From Bacillus sp. FJAT-52991 (lineage in GTDB: Bacteria > Bacillota > Bacilli > Bacillales > Domibacillaceae): DNA of 64,000 nt. The position numbers and the translations under genes were made by a program. Within the stretch, counting starts at the first letter, position 1. The number at the start of each line of letters is the position of its first letter. The stretch lies in NCBI RefSeq assembly GCF_037201805.1, contig NZ_CP147404.1:3392501-3456500 (forward strand), given 5' to 3'. Below, piece after piece: positions 29,786 through 39,356 of the stretch. The notes below the pieces were generated by a model. It was not told the origin of the DNA. It saw only the letters and a program-made list of their open reading frames with translations, and made no database searches.

Positions 29786-30637
29786 TTATTCGTAGCTATA
29801 AAATCCGCGACCTGACTTTTTGCCAAGCCAGCCTGCTTTTACGTATTTTCTAAGCAATGGGCATGGGCGATATTTGTCATCACCAAAGCCGTCATGCAAG
29901 ATTTCCATAATATAAAGACATGTGTCGAGGCCGATAAAATCAGCTAGCGTCAATGGTCCCATCGGATGGTTCATGCCGAGCTTCATCACTTCATCAATCG
30001 CTTCTTTCGTTGCTACCCCTTCATACAACGTGTAAATCGCTTCATTAATCATCGGCATCAGGATACGGTTAGAGACAAACCCTGGAAAATCATTGACCTC
30101 TACAGGTACTTTGCCCAGCGTATGTGTCATGTTTTCAATCGTTTTATACACTTCATCCGCTGTCGCTAAGCCGCGAATGATTTCGACTAGCTTCATAACA
30201 GGCACTGGATTCATAAAGTGCATGCCGATTACTTTTTCAGGACGGTCCGTGGCAGCTGCAATTTCGGTAATAGGCAAGGAAGATGTGTTGGAAGCAAGAA
30301 TTGTGTGATCTGGAGTAATTTCATCTAACTCAGCAAAAATTTTACGTTTGATCTCCATATTTTCAACCGCTGCTTCAATCACTAAATCAACACTTTGTGC
30401 ATCTTGTAAGTTCGTAGATTTCACGATCCGACTTAATACTTCATCTTTTTCCCCTTCTGTCATTCGCTCTTTTTCCACTTGACGAGAAAGGTTTTTGTTG
30501 ATACCAGCTAAACCGCGTTCTAAATATTCTTCTTTTAAGTCATTTAGTATCACTTCATAGCCTGCCTGTGCACAAACTTGTGCAATTCCTGAACCCATTT
30601 GACCAGCACCAATAACCATTAACTTTTTGACCTTCAT
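29786..30637 (-). CDS. mmgB: 3-hydroxybutyryl-CoA dehydrogenase
   Basis: The enzyme oxidises 3-hydroxyacyl-CoA with NAD(P). The 283-residue protein has the Rossmann motif [20 protein letters not shown] near residue 9, the [15 protein letters not shown] segment with catalytic His near 138, and a helical C-terminal dimer domain ([15 protein letters not shown]). The frame extends 11 codons upstream, but ATG at 30637 directly follows GGAGGGGAAACG and is preferred. It lies 42 bp after the thiolase gene. No enoyl-CoA hydratase gene accompanies it in this cluster. Confidence 0.92.
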   Translation of the reverse strand: MKVKKLMVIGAGQMGSGIAQVCAQAGYEVILNDLKEEYLERGLAGINKNLSRQVEKERMTEGEKDEVLSRIVKSTNLQDAQSVDLVIEAAVENMEIKRKIFAELDEITPDHTILASNTSSLPITEIAAATDRPEKVIGMHFMNPVPVMKLVEIIRGLATADEVYKTIENMTHTLGKVPVEVNDFPGFVSNRILMPMINEAIYTLYEGVATKEAIDEVMKLGMNHPMGPLTLADFIGLDTCLYIMEILHDGFGDDKYRPCPLLRKYVKAGWLGKKSGRGFYSYE

Positions 30638-30679
30638 CGTTTCCCCTCCACATTTTCCTCGATTGTTCAAAATGAAAAA

Positions 30680-31864
30680 TTACCCTTGTACTTCAATCAT
30701 AATGGCATCCCCTTGGCCGCCACCGCTACAAATAGACGCAACTCCGATGCCGCCGCCTCTGCGCTTTAATTCATAGGCAAGGGTTACAATAATTCTTGCA
30801 CCGCTTGCACCAATTGGATGGCCAAGAGCGACTGCACCGCCATTGACATTCACTTTTTCAGGATCTAAATTTGCAATTTTTCCACTTGCTAAAGCAACCG
30901 CTGCAAATGCTTCATTGATTTCAAACAAATCTATTTCTTCTAAAGAACGACCTGTCTTTTTCAAAAGCTCATTGATAACAAGACCAGGTGTTTGCGGGAA
31001 ATCTTTCGCTTCTACCGCTACTTCTGCGTGACCAATGATCGTAGCAAGCGGCGTTTTTCCTTCTTTCTTTGCTCGTTCGTCGCTCATTAGTACTAATGCA
31101 CCTGCTCCATCGTTAATGCCCGGTGCATTACCTGCTGTAATCGTTCCTTCGTTCCCGAATGCTGGGCGCAATTTAGCGAGCGTTTCTTTTGTTGTTTCTT
31201 TACGCGGTGCTTCATCTTGGGAAATCGTGATTGGATCTCCTTTTCGCTGTGGTACTTGAACGGCTACAATTTCTTCTGCTAGCTTGCCAGATTCAATAGC
31301 TACAATCGCTTTTTCATGGCTTCGCACTGCCCATTCATCCTGCTCTTCACGAGACAGATTGAATTCTTCTGCTGTACTATTTCCATACGTCCCCATATGA
31401 ACACCTGTAAAGCTGCAAGATAGCCCGTCAGATATCATTAAGTCTACTAATGGTGCATCGCCCATCCGAAGACCCCAACGCCCCTTTGGCAACGCATATG
31501 GTGCATTAGACATTGATTCCATCCCACCAGCAACAATAACTTCCTCATCGCCAGCACGAATAATTTGATCAGCTAATGTCACGCTTCGCAAACCAGATGC
31601 ACACACTTTATTAATCGTTTCCGTCTTCACTTCCCAAGGAATTCCTGCTTCTCTTGCGGCCTGTCTAGATGGAATCTGGCCTTGCCCCGCTTGAAGAACA
31701 TTTCCAAAAATCACTTCATCTACTTGATCAGGCTGAACACCTGCTCGATTCAACGCTTCCTTAATCGCAATTCCACCAAGCTGAGAAGCCGTTAGTGAGC
31801 TCAATCCTCCACCAAATTTCCCAAAAGGCGTTCGTGCCCCATCAATAATTACTGTTTTTGTCAT
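30680..31864 (-). CDS. mmgA: Acetyl-CoA C-acetyltransferase (thiolase)
   Basis: This 394-residue thiolase makes or cleaves acetoacetyl-CoA. The acyl-carrying Cys lies in [11 protein letters not shown] near residue 88; the His and second Cys are in [11 protein letters not shown] near 349 and [11 protein letters not shown] near 379. A 30-codon upstream extension is rejected because ATG 31864 ([15 protein letters not shown]) matches the family and has AAGGAGG upstream. It has a candidate promoter (31991-32018) and an operator-like copy in its leader (31908-31926), so it may be controlled apart from ywjF. Confidence 0.93.
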   Translation of the reverse strand: MTKTVIIDGARTPFGKFGGGLSSLTASQLGGIAIKEALNRAGVQPDQVDEVIFGNVLQAGQGQIPSRQAAREAGIPWEVKTETINKVCASGLRSVTLADQIIRAGDEEVIVAGGMESMSNAPYALPKGRWGLRMGDAPLVDLMISDGLSCSFTGVHMGTYGNSTAEEFNLSREEQDEWAVRSHEKAIVAIESGKLAEEIVAVQVPQRKGDPITISQDEAPRKETTKETLAKLRPAFGNEGTITAGNAPGINDGAGALVLMSDERAKKEGKTPLATIIGHAEVAVEAKDFPQTPGLVINELLKKTGRSLEEIDLFEINEAFAAVALASGKIANLDPEKVNVNGGAVALGHPIGASGARIIVTLAYELKRRGGGIGVASICSGGGQGDAIMIEVQG

Positions 31865-31907
31865 GTTTTTTCCTCCTTCAAGTTCGGTTAAGTAACCGTT
31901 TTCACTC

Positions 31908-31926
31908 TTGACTGAACGCTCGCTCG
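31908..31926 (-). promoter_or_regulatory. Second copy of the ywjF-promoter operator motif
   Basis: TTGACTGAACGCTCGCTCG on the plus strand matches the ywjF-promoter motif at 15 of 19 positions. It lies 45-60 bp upstream of the thiolase start, in the predicted leader. Confidence 0.55.
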
Positions 31927-31990
31927 AAGCATAACCAAAAGGAAAGAGACACAAAATATCCTTGGGCCTCTCTATAACTCTCTTACCCTT

Positions 31991-32018
31991 ATTTTAAGAC
32001 AAAATTTGATAAAATCAA
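31991..32018 (-). promoter_or_regulatory. Candidate sigma-A promoter of the thiolase gene
   Basis: Minus-strand TTGATT (32013-32018) and TAAAAT (31991-31996) lie 16 bp apart, giving a leader of about 120 nt before 31864. Confidence 0.5.
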
Positions 32019-32057
32019 ATAATAATAAAGAAAATTCTAAAAAATTTTACAAAAGAA

Positions 32058-32112
32058 AAGCGGAAGGCGCCGTTTAGCGACGTATGGACTAGATCACTCC
32101 GCACAAGATAAA
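32058..32112 (+). repeat. GCGGAAG dispersed repeat, copy A
   Basis: It starts AAGCGGAAGGCGCCGTTTAG and is followed by GACGTATGGACTAGATC and CACAAGAT. Most positions match copy B at 50658-50713. It lies between ywjF and the thiolase gene, in a 324-bp gap that otherwise holds only the thiolase promoter region. Confidence 0.65.
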
Positions 32113-32188
32113 GACACCTTCCACCTTTGTTTAAAAGGAACTGCCGCATAAGAGGTAGCCTCATATGTGACAGATACCTTATCCCATA

Positions 32189-34417
32189 TTATTTTTGCTC
32201 TTCTTCTGTAGAAGCTGTTTCTGCTATCACAGCGGCTGTTTGCTCTTCTGGTTGTTCTACTTCTACTGTTGTTTCTGTTTCTTCCGGTTCTTCTTCTGGC
32301 GTGATAGCTGCTTTTTGCGGACCGAAAATGGCTTTTTCTAAAAGCTCGGCCACGTCGTAAGTAGCTACTTTATCTTCCACTTCCTTCGCTTTCGTTCCAT
32401 CAGATAGCATCGTCAAGCAGTATGGACAGCCTGAGCTAATGACAGACGGGTTGCAAGCTAATGCTTGCTCGGTACGGGCGACGTTAATGCGGTGACCTGT
32501 ATCTTCTTCCATCCACATTAATCCTCCGCCAGCTCCACAGCACATGCCTGTTTCACGACGGCGCTCCATTTCAACAAGCTTGACGCCAGGAATCGTTTTT
32601 AAAATTTCACGTGGCGGATCATACACATCATTGTAACGTCCTAAATAACAAGAATCGTGGAAAGTAATTGTCTCATTCACTTCATACTGCGGCTTGAGTC
32701 GACCTTCTTTGACAAGCTGAGCAAGCAATTCCGTATGATGATACACTTCAGCTGTAAAACCTAATTCCGGGTACTCATTTTTGAAAATGTTGTACGCATG
32801 CGGATCAATCGTGACAATCTTCTTCACTTCGTTTTTCTCAAACTCCGCGATATTGGCTGTTGCTAGCTCTTGGAATAAAAATTCATTTCCAAGTCGGCGA
32901 GGTGTATCTCCTGAGTTTTTCTCTTTATTTCCTAAAATCGCGAATTTCACATCAGCCTCATTTAATAATTTCGCAAAAGCAAGAGTGATTTTTTGGCTGC
33001 GATTATCGAACGCTCCCATGGAACCAACCCAAAGCAAGTATTCAAAGTCTTCACCCGCTTTTTTCATCTCTCTTACAGTTGGCACATGAACATCATCGCG
33101 AAGATCCCGCCAGTTTTCTTTTTCTTTCCGGTTTAAGCCCCATGGATTTCCTTGACGCTCAATGCTTTGCATTGCACGCTGAGCTTCTGGATCCATTTTC
33201 CCCTCTGTTAACACAAGGTAACGACGCAAATCAATAATTTTATCGACATGTTCATTCATAACTGGACATTGATCTTCACAGTTACGGCATGTTGTACAAG
33301 CCCAGATTTCCTCTTCTGTGATGATGTCGCCAATTAGGCTCGGATTGTAAAGCTCCGCTGCCACTTCTGCTCCACCACCCTTTGCCGCACTGGCCATCGC
33401 TAGCTGGTTTCCTTTCGTACCAGAGAAAGAAAAAGCTGGTACCCATGGTTGCTTCGATGTCACAGCTGCACCTGTCATCGTCAAATGATCACGTAACTTT
33501 ACGATTAAATCCATTGGCGAAAGCATTTTTCCTGTACCTGTTGCTGGACACATATTCGTACAGCGTCCACACTCTACACAAGCATAAAAATCAATCATTT
33601 GTAATTGATTAAAGTCTTGAATTTTACCAACACCAAATGATTCTTGAGACTCATCCTCAAAGTCAATTGGTTTAAGTGTACCCGCCTTCTCTAAACGGTG
33701 AAAATATACATTAACGGGTCCTGCGATTAAGTGGGCATGCTTAGATTGTGGCACATATACTAAGAAAGTCAGTAGAACGAATAAATGAATCCACCACATC
33801 ACGTAGAAAATCGTAATAGCAGCTGTTTCTCCAATGCCAGCCATGGCTACAGCAATAGCTGAAGCAATCGGTTCAACGCCTGTCCAATGAATATTCGCTC
33901 CCTCATGCCAAATTAAATCCATTCCATTTCCAACGAGCACAGAAAGCATGAGCGATCCGATGAAAATTAAGACAAGCCCATTTTTCCAGCCGCGCTTTAA
34001 GCGGACAAGCTTTTCAATATATCGACGGTGGAACGCCCAAACAACCGCCACAAGAATGACTAATGTAACAATTTCTTGGAAAAATTTAAATCCGTCATAC
34101 AATGGACCGAGCGGCAAGTGAGCCCCTGGCACAATCCCTTTAATAATAAAATCAATGGCGCCAAGCTGAACAAGCAAGAAACCATAGAAAAACATGACGT
34201 GAATAACACCGCTCTTCTTATCCTTCAAAAGCTTCTTTTGGCCAAATACATTGACCCAAATATTGCTTAAGCGTTCTTTCACATCGTTATTAAATTCTTC
34301 TTTTTTACCTAATTGAATGTACTCGTAACGCGTTTTCAATAAATAAGCGAATAAATAAGCACCGTAAGCGATTACAAGTACCGCAGCAATTAAGTTGATC
34401 CATAGCAAACCGTTCAT
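32189..34417 (-). CDS. ywjF: Membrane-bound heterodisulfide-reductase-like Fe-S oxidoreductase (YwjF, probable ETF:menaquinone oxidoreductase)
   Basis: The N-terminal third has about six membrane helices like a heme-b nitrate-reductase gamma subunit. It is followed by two 4Fe-4S clusters (CVECGRCTNMCPATGTG near residue 288 and CTTCRNCEDQCPV near 385) and two CCG domains (SCYLGRYNDVYDPP and CCGAGGGLMWMEE). Such proteins pass electrons from ETF, reduced by acyl-CoA dehydrogenases, to menaquinone, which fits its place as first gene of the cluster. The C-terminal about 45 residues are a Glu/Thr-rich tail. ATG 34417 is chosen because the TTG at 34441 overlaps the AAAGGAG site. Confidence 0.88.
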   Translation of the reverse strand: MNGLLWINLIAAVLVIAYGAYLFAYLLKTRYEYIQLGKKEEFNNDVKERLSNIWVNVFGQKKLLKDKKSGVIHVMFFYGFLLVQLGAIDFIIKGIVPGAHLPLGPLYDGFKFFQEIVTLVILVAVVWAFHRRYIEKLVRLKRGWKNGLVLIFIGSLMLSVLVGNGMDLIWHEGANIHWTGVEPIASAIAVAMAGIGETAAITIFYVMWWIHLFVLLTFLVYVPQSKHAHLIAGPVNVYFHRLEKAGTLKPIDFEDESQESFGVGKIQDFNQLQMIDFYACVECGRCTNMCPATGTGKMLSPMDLIVKLRDHLTMTGAAVTSKQPWVPAFSFSGTKGNQLAMASAAKGGGAEVAAELYNPSLIGDIITEEEIWACTTCRNCEDQCPVMNEHVDKIIDLRRYLVLTEGKMDPEAQRAMQSIERQGNPWGLNRKEKENWRDLRDDVHVPTVREMKKAGEDFEYLLWVGSMGAFDNRSQKITLAFAKLLNEADVKFAILGNKEKNSGDTPRRLGNEFLFQELATANIAEFEKNEVKKIVTIDPHAYNIFKNEYPELGFTAEVYHHTELLAQLVKEGRLKPQYEVNETITFHDSCYLGRYNDVYDPPREILKTIPGVKLVEMERRRETGMCCGAGGGLMWMEEDTGHRINVARTEQALACNPSVISSGCPYCLTMLSDGTKAKEVEDKVATYDVAELLEKAIFGPQKAAITPEEEPEETETTVEVEQPEEQTAAVIAETASTEEEQK

Positions 34418-34514
34418 CGTCCCCCACGCACTCCTTTCCAAGATGTCGCCATCTTTTTCCCCCTTTGATTAAACAAAAGAAAACATAAAAAATTTTCAGA
34501 ATGTTTCTATCTCT

Positions 34515-34542
34515 ATTATATGATGAATGAGCATTCAGTCAA
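34515..34542 (-). promoter_or_regulatory. ywjF promoter with a palindromic operator in the spacer
   Basis: Minus-strand TTGACT (34537-34542), 16-bp spacer and TATAAT (34515-34520) form a strong sigma-A promoter. The spacer holds TGAATG-CT-CATTCA, a perfect 14-bp palindrome, ideal for a repressor that blocks polymerase. The TetR protein at 26537-27175 is the likely ligand. It resembles half-sites of the bacillus FadR operator but with a shorter spacer. Confidence 0.7.
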
Positions 34543-34634
34543 CTAATTATTTTTAATTTTTAAAAAAAAGACGCTGGAAACGATTTTTTCTCCGTTTTGG
34601 AGATACTATTCTAAGAAAAGGAGGTGGATGGCTG

Positions 34635-35828
34635 ATGTGGTTGATTTTCTGTCTTTTTCTCCTGTTCATCCTCGTCTCAGCTGACCTTTATTTTGGACGA
34701 AGAAAGGCGATGAACAAGCCCTTTCAAAAGAGTTATCCACACAGAAAAGGCAAAATTGATTTTTTCAGTAGTGGACCGGAACTTTTTGATCAGTTGTTTG
34801 CGGATATAAAAAATGCTCAACATCGAGTGCTTTGCCTTTTTTATATTGTAAAGGATGATGAATGCAGCCAGAGATTTTTTTCGGTGTTAAAGGAGGCAGC
34901 CAAACGTGGCGTGGAAGTTTATTTATTAATGGATCGGCTCGGCAGTCATAAAGTAAAAAAATCAATCATGCACGATTTAAAGCAAGCAGGTGTTCATGTA
35001 GATTTTTCCTGCAAGCCTCGTCTACCCTATTTATTTTTTTCACTACAGCAGCGCAATCATCGTAAAATTACGGTCATTGATGATCGCATCGGTTATCTAG
35101 GCGGCTTTAATGTTGGGCGCGAGTATATAAACGAAAGCCAAAAGCCAGCACTGTCTCCATGGCGAGATTATCATTTACGCTTCAATGGGGAAGTTGTTCA
35201 AGATTTAGAAGCTGAATTTTTAGCTGATTGGAATCAGGAGAAACGCCCCTTTTTAAAGGCTATATATCGTGAAAATGCTTGTAAACAAGGGGTTAAACAA
35301 GCTATTTTACCTTCCAAAAACGGAGAACTTGAAGACACACTCGTATCATTGATCGCGGCGACTAAACAGTCTATGTTTATCGGTTCTCCCTATTTTACTC
35401 CTTCTAAACCCGTTTTTCAGCAATTAATCGCGGCGCTTGAGCGCGGAGTGTCAATCACTATACTGCTACCTGCCCATGCTGACCATTCACTTGTTAAACA
35501 AGCATCCTACCCTTATTTGCGAAAGCTACTTCAATATCAAAACGCTCGTATTCACCTATTTAACAAAGGTTTCTATCATGCGAAAATTGTCATATTCGAC
35601 AACCGCTTTTGTGATATCGGGACTGCTAATTTCGACGAGCGTAGCCAGCTCATTAACTGGGAATGTAACTGTTTGATTGATAGCTCTCAATTTATTGCCA
35701 ACATTCAACCTGTCATTGAAAAAGATATCGCTAACTCAGAAACATTAACATTAGATGGACTGAATCATTTGTCAATCGATGAGCGGGTCAAAGAACAAGT
35801 TGCCAAATTAGTGTGCAAGTATTTGTAG
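34635..35828 (+). CDS. clsB: Cardiolipin synthase-like phospholipase D family protein
   Basis: The 397-residue protein has one N-terminal membrane helix (about residues 1-19) and two PLD motifs, HRKITVIDDRIGYLGGFN near 139 and HAKIVIFDNRFCDIGTANFDERS near 318, whose His and Lys form the active site for joining two phosphatidylglycerols into cardiolipin. It corresponds to ywjE of B. subtilis. A role in another phospholipid transfer cannot be excluded. ATG lies 10 bases after GGAGG. It is transcribed away from ywjF and ends at a bidirectional terminator. Confidence 0.88.
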   Translation: MWLIFCLFLLFILVSADLYFGRRKAMNKPFQKSYPHRKGKIDFFSSGPELFDQLFADIKNAQHRVLCLFYIVKDDECSQRFFSVLKEAAKRGVEVYLLMDRLGSHKVKKSIMHDLKQAGVHVDFSCKPRLPYLFFSLQQRNHRKITVIDDRIGYLGGFNVGREYINESQKPALSPWRDYHLRFNGEVVQDLEAEFLADWNQEKRPFLKAIYRENACKQGVKQAILPSKNGELEDTLVSLIAATKQSMFIGSPYFTPSKPVFQQLIAALERGVSITILLPAHADHSLVKQASYPYLRKLLQYQNARIHLFNKGFYHAKIVIFDNRFCDIGTANFDERSQLINWECNCLIDSSQFIANIQPVIEKDIANSETLTLDGLNHLSIDERVKEQVAKLVCKYL

Positions 35829-35900
35829 ATCAGTGGACGTCTACTAATGTGATTGGGCATTATCTGGGTCTACCGGCATTCTCACGCAATTTCATCCATC

Positions 35901-35932
35901 AAAAAAGCTTGCAGATAGTCTGCAAGCTTTTT
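35901..35932. terminator. Bidirectional terminator between clsB and argS
   Basis: AGCTTGCAGA and TCTGCAAGCT close a 3-nt loop, with an A-run on the left and a T-run on the right, so it works for both converging genes. Confidence 0.9.
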
Positions 35933-35934
35933 GA

Positions 35935-37605
35935 TTACATTTTTTCTGGTGCGGATACGCCGATTAATTGTAGAGCGTTTTTCAATGTGATTTGCACCGC
36001 TTTGATAAGTGATAAACGTGCTTCTGATAAAGCTTTGTTGTTTGGATCAAGCACTTTCTCCGCATTGTAGAAGCTGTGGAAAGCAGCTGATAGCTCTTGT
36101 GTGTAGTTAGCGATGCGGTGTGGAATGCGTTTTTCCGCTGCTTCTGCCACTACTTGTGGGAAATCGCCCATTTTCTTCAATAGATCAATTTCCTTTTCCG
36201 CTCCTAGAAGAGACAGATCCGCATCCGGGTTGATGTTCATTCCTTGTTCTTCGCCTTGGCGTAGAATACTGCTGATGCGTGCATGAGCGTATTGAGCATA
36301 ATAAACAGGGTTTTCATTCGATTGTGAAACGGCTAAGTCTAAGTCAAAATCCATATGCGTGTCGCCGCTTCTCATTGCGAAGAAATAACGAACGGCGTCT
36401 AATCCCACTTCTTCGACTAGTTCACGCATCGTAACTGCTTTTCCTGTACGTTTACTCATTTTCATTTTTTCACCGTTTTTATATAAGTGAACAAGTTGAA
36501 TCACTTCCACTTCAAGGCTCTCTCGATTGTATCCAAGTGCCTCGACAGCCGCTTTCATACGTGGAATGTAGCCATGGTGATCGGCTCCCCAAATGTTGAT
36601 CACTTTTTCGTGGCCGCGTTCAAATTTATCTTTATGGTACGCGATGTCCGGTGTTAAGTACGTGTATGTTCCATCATTTTTCACGAGCACGCGGTCTTTA
36701 TCATCACCAAACGTTGTCGAACGGAACCAAACAGCTCCCTCTTCTTCAAAAATATGTCCTTGTTCACGAAGAGCTGCCAACGCCTCATCAATTTTGCCAT
36801 TTTCATAAAGCGATGTTTCAGAATACCAAACATCGAAATCAACGCGGAAGTTTTCTAGGTCTTTTTTCAGCTTTTCCATCTCATATTTCAAGCCATATTC
36901 TCTAAATGTTTGATAGCGTTCTTCCTGCGACATTGACGCGAATTTGTCGCCGAATTCTTCTGCTAGCTTTTGACCGATGCCAATGATGTCTTGCCCATGG
37001 TAACCGTCTTCTGGCATATCTTTTTCCTGGCCTAACGCTTGGAAATAACGCGCTTCTACGGATAAAGCTAAATTATGAATTTGGTTGCCAGCGTCGTTAA
37101 TATAATATTCTCTTGTCACATCATAACCTGCTTTTTGAAGAACATTACATAAAGAATCACCAACTGCCGCACCGCGAGCATGTCCTAAATGGAGATCTCC
37201 TGTCGGGTTAGCAGACACGAATTCCACTTGAATCTTTTGATTATGTCCAGCATTGGTCTCGCCGTATTTATCTCCTTCTTGTAGCACAACTGGCACTAAA
37301 TCCGTTAAATATTGATTATTCATGTAAAAATTGATAAAGCCAGGGCCAGCAATTTCAATTTTTTCAATCGATGCCTTCGATTGATCAAAATGAGCAATGA
37401 TATCTTCAGCAATGGCACGAGGAGCCTTCTTTGCCACGCGAGCTAGCTGCATCGCCATATTTGTCGAATAATCCCCATGTGCTTTCTCTTTCGGCGTCTC
37501 TAAAATCACAGCCGGAATTTCTTCCTCCTGTGCTAAGCCCGCCTTCACAACAGCGGCTTTTACCTCCGCCTTTAACTCTTCCTGTACCTTTTCTGCAATG
37601 TTCAT
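35935..37605 (-). CDS. argS: Arginyl-tRNA synthetase
   Basis: ArgS charges tRNA-Arg. The 556-residue class I synthetase has the N-terminal Add1 domain, the HIGH-type motif [12 protein letters not shown] near residue 124, the KMSK motif [11 protein letters not shown] near 350, and the helical DALR anticodon domain at the C-terminus (about 440-556). The frame extends 46 codons upstream through the end of ywiB, but ATG 37605 ([11 protein letters not shown]) follows GGAGG. It lies 23 bp after ywiB and is probably co-transcribed with it; no T-box leader was seen. Confidence 0.95.
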   Translation of the reverse strand: MNIAEKVQEELKAEVKAAVVKAGLAQEEEIPAVILETPKEKAHGDYSTNMAMQLARVAKKAPRAIAEDIIAHFDQSKASIEKIEIAGPGFINFYMNNQYLTDLVPVVLQEGDKYGETNAGHNQKIQVEFVSANPTGDLHLGHARGAAVGDSLCNVLQKAGYDVTREYYINDAGNQIHNLALSVEARYFQALGQEKDMPEDGYHGQDIIGIGQKLAEEFGDKFASMSQEERYQTFREYGLKYEMEKLKKDLENFRVDFDVWYSETSLYENGKIDEALAALREQGHIFEEEGAVWFRSTTFGDDKDRVLVKNDGTYTYLTPDIAYHKDKFERGHEKVINIWGADHHGYIPRMKAAVEALGYNRESLEVEVIQLVHLYKNGEKMKMSKRTGKAVTMRELVEEVGLDAVRYFFAMRSGDTHMDFDLDLAVSQSNENPVYYAQYAHARISSILRQGEEQGMNINPDADLSLLGAEKEIDLLKKMGDFPQVVAEAAEKRIPHRIANYTQELSAAFHSFYNAEKVLDPNNKALSEARLSLIKAVQITLKNALQLIGVSAPEKM

Positions 37606-37621
37606 CCTGATAATTCCTCCC

Positions 37622-37637
37622 TTTAGGGTCAGACCCC
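37622..37637. repeat. GGGTCAGACCCC palindrome at the ywiB stop codon
   Basis: AGGGTCAGACCCCT forms a near-perfect palindrome and includes the CAGACCCCT 9-mer also found twice at 7514-7600. Read on the minus strand, GGG GTC TGA supplies the last codons and stop of ywiB. Confidence 0.55.
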
Positions 37638-38081
37638 TTGAAATGTCATATTCATTTTGTATTTTCCAACTGGTGATCCCTGCATAAGAAGATCGTAGTT
37701 TAGTTTGAGTATGCCTTGTACGGTTTGTTGGTTGTATGTACATTCATGAACTAGTGTGTTTGTTTGTGTACTTAATAGCAGCGCACCATATGGGCTATCA
37801 TATGAGCCGTTTCGCTGCTCGGTTAAATGGAAAGGTAGGCGCATTTTAACTGCACCGCTTCGCAAAATTAACGCCTCATTTTCTGAGAATTTCACAATGG
37901 TATGAATGGTTCCTTCTTCTTGCACTTCATCATACTTTAAAAAGAACGCGCTACTTTTTTCGTAGAACTCTCCCGAAAGTGTGAGCTCATAGTCTTCTTT
38001 TTCCCCATCCATCTCAATGCTTGTAGTTAAACAAATATTCACAGGAATATGTGCTTGCTGATTCGTCGTCAAGCGATTCAC
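37629..38081 (-). CDS. ywiB: DUF1934 family protein YwiB
   Basis: The 150-residue protein belongs to the DUF1934 family, a small calycin-like beta barrel of unknown role found upstream of argS in bacilli. Beta-rich segments such as [17 protein letters not shown] and [17 protein letters not shown] support this. The start is uncertain: GTG at 38081 is only two bases after AAAGG, while TTG at 38072 has a better 10-base spacing. The stop codon is part of a repeated palindrome (37622-37637). Confidence 0.85.
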   Translation of the reverse strand: MNRLTTNQQAHIPVNICLTTSIEMDGEKEDYELTLSGEFYEKSSAFFLKYDEVQEEGTIHTIVKFSENEALILRSGAVKMRLPFHLTEQRNGSYDSPYGALLLSTQTNTLVHECTYNQQTVQGILKLNYDLLMQGSPVGKYKMNMTFQGV

Positions 38082-38171
38082 ATCCTTTATTTTTTCACTG
38101 TTATAACTTATTAAGTATAAAAATCTTTGACGGAAAATGCAATGTACGACAAATGAATTTTGGCTCGTACG

Positions 38172-38198
38172 AAAAAATCCCCCAGCAAGCTAGGAGAT
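38172..38198 (-). terminator. Rho-independent terminator of speB
   Basis: ATCTCCTAGC and GCTGGGGGAT pair with three G-U wobbles, followed by UUUUUUC on the minus strand, just after the speB stop. Confidence 0.75.
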
Positions 38199-38204
38199 CT
38201 CTCA

Positions 38205-39089
38205 TTATTTCTTATTTTCTACTGCCCAGCCAAGCATCATTTCACGAATCAGCTTGGAAGCTGTGTTCGCTGTTTGCTCGGAAGAATCATAAATTGGTGC
38301 TACCTCCACTAAATCTCCACCAACAACATTCACTTCAGAACGTGCGATGGCATGAATGGAAGCCAGCAATTCTTTTGAAGTGATACCACCGCAGTCCACT
38401 GTGCCTGTTCCTGGAGCATGAGCTGGGTCTAACACATCAATATCGATCGTGACATATACTGGACGGCCCGCCAATGTTGGTAAAATTTCTTTCAACGGCT
38501 CAAGCACTTCAAACTTAGAAATGTGCATACCGTTTTCTTTTGCCCATTGGAATTCTTCCTTCATTCCAGAACGAATCCCAAATGAGTACACGTTTGATGG
38601 GCCGATCAAATCAGCAACTTTGCGAATCGGTGTTGAGTGGGAAAGCGGCTCTCCCTCATACTCTGTGCGCAAATCCGTATGGGCGTCCATATGAATAATC
38701 GCCAAATCTGGATATTTTTTCGCAACAGCTTTCATCACTGGCCACGACACTAGATGTTCGCCGCCCATACCAAGTGGGAATTTGCTATCCGCCAGTAAAC
38801 CATCGATGTAGTCTTCAATTAAATCCAAGCTTTTTTGTGCATTTCCAAACGGTAATGGAATATCGCCTGCGTCGAAATATTTCAGCTCTTCCATCTCGAT
38901 ATCTAAATATGGGCTATACTCTTCTAAACCGATTGATACTTCGCGAATGCGGCTTGGACCAAAACGAGAACCCGGACGATAACTAACCGTCCAATCCATT
39001 GGCATACCGTATAACACAACCCTGCTTTCTTCATAGTTTGGGTGACTACCAATAAATACATTCCCTGAATAAGCTTCATCAAAACGCAT
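38205..39089 (-). CDS. speB: Agmatinase
   Basis: SpeB hydrolyses agmatine to putrescine and urea, the last step of the arginine route to putrescine. The 294-residue ureohydrolase has the manganese-binding motifs GGEHLVSWP near residue 108, HMDAHTDLR near 132 (Asp, His, Asp ligands) and TIDIDVLDPAHAPGTG near 213. The N-terminus MRFDEAYSG matches the bacillus enzyme. ATG is preceded by GGTGGGA. It stands downstream of speE as in B. subtilis, but here 267 bp away across a tandem repeat. Confidence 0.94.
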   Translation of the reverse strand: MRFDEAYSGNVFIGSHPNYEESRVVLYGMPMDWTVSYRPGSRFGPSRIREVSIGLEEYSPYLDIEMEELKYFDAGDIPLPFGNAQKSLDLIEDYIDGLLADSKFPLGMGGEHLVSWPVMKAVAKKYPDLAIIHMDAHTDLRTEYEGEPLSHSTPIRKVADLIGPSNVYSFGIRSGMKEEFQWAKENGMHISKFEVLEPLKEILPTLAGRPVYVTIDIDVLDPAHAPGTGTVDCGGITSKELLASIHAIARSEVNVVGGDLVEVAPIYDSSEQTANTASKLIREMMLGWAVENKK

Positions 39090-39147
39090 AACAATCCCAC
39101 CTTTTTATGTAAAAAATTTTAGCTATTGAAAGGTCGGTCGAGCTAGT

Positions 39148-39312
39148 TCTTTGACCTTAGCTAGCTTTTCTTCGACTTTCTAACGCTTTCTTTGACCTTA
39201 GCCAGCTTTTCTTTGACTTTCTAACGCTTTCTTTGACCTTAGCTAGCTTTTCTTCGACTTTCTAGCGCTTTCTTTGATCTTAGCCAGCTTTTCTTTGACT
39301 TTTCGCTAGCCA
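39148..39312. repeat. 41-bp tandem repeat (alternating 21/20-bp half-units) between speE and speB
   Basis: The GAC or GAT core recurs at 39153, 39174, 39194, 39215, 39235, 39256, 39276 and 39297, giving spacings of 21 and 20 bp in strict alternation. Half-units read TTCTTTGACCTTAGCTAGCT and TTCTTCGACTTTCTAACGCT. No start codon or binding site leads a frame through it. Confidence 0.9.
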
Positions 39313-39321
39313 GTCTGTTAA

Positions 39322-39349
39322 ATGAAAAGGTCCTGCAAGCAGGACCTCT
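39322..39349 (-). terminator. Rho-independent terminator of speE
   Basis: AGGTCCTGC and GCAGGACCT pair with a short loop, followed by UUUUC on the minus strand, 8 bp after the speE stop. It may reduce read-through into speB. Confidence 0.8.
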
Positions 39350-39356
39350 TTCCATC

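Noticed and set aside
31886..31899. Palindrome CGGTTA-AG-TAACCG as a further operator of the acyl-CoA cluster
   Set aside because: The arm sequence differs from the TGAATG/TGAACG motif shared by 34515-34542 and 31908-31926, and there is no second copy in the window.
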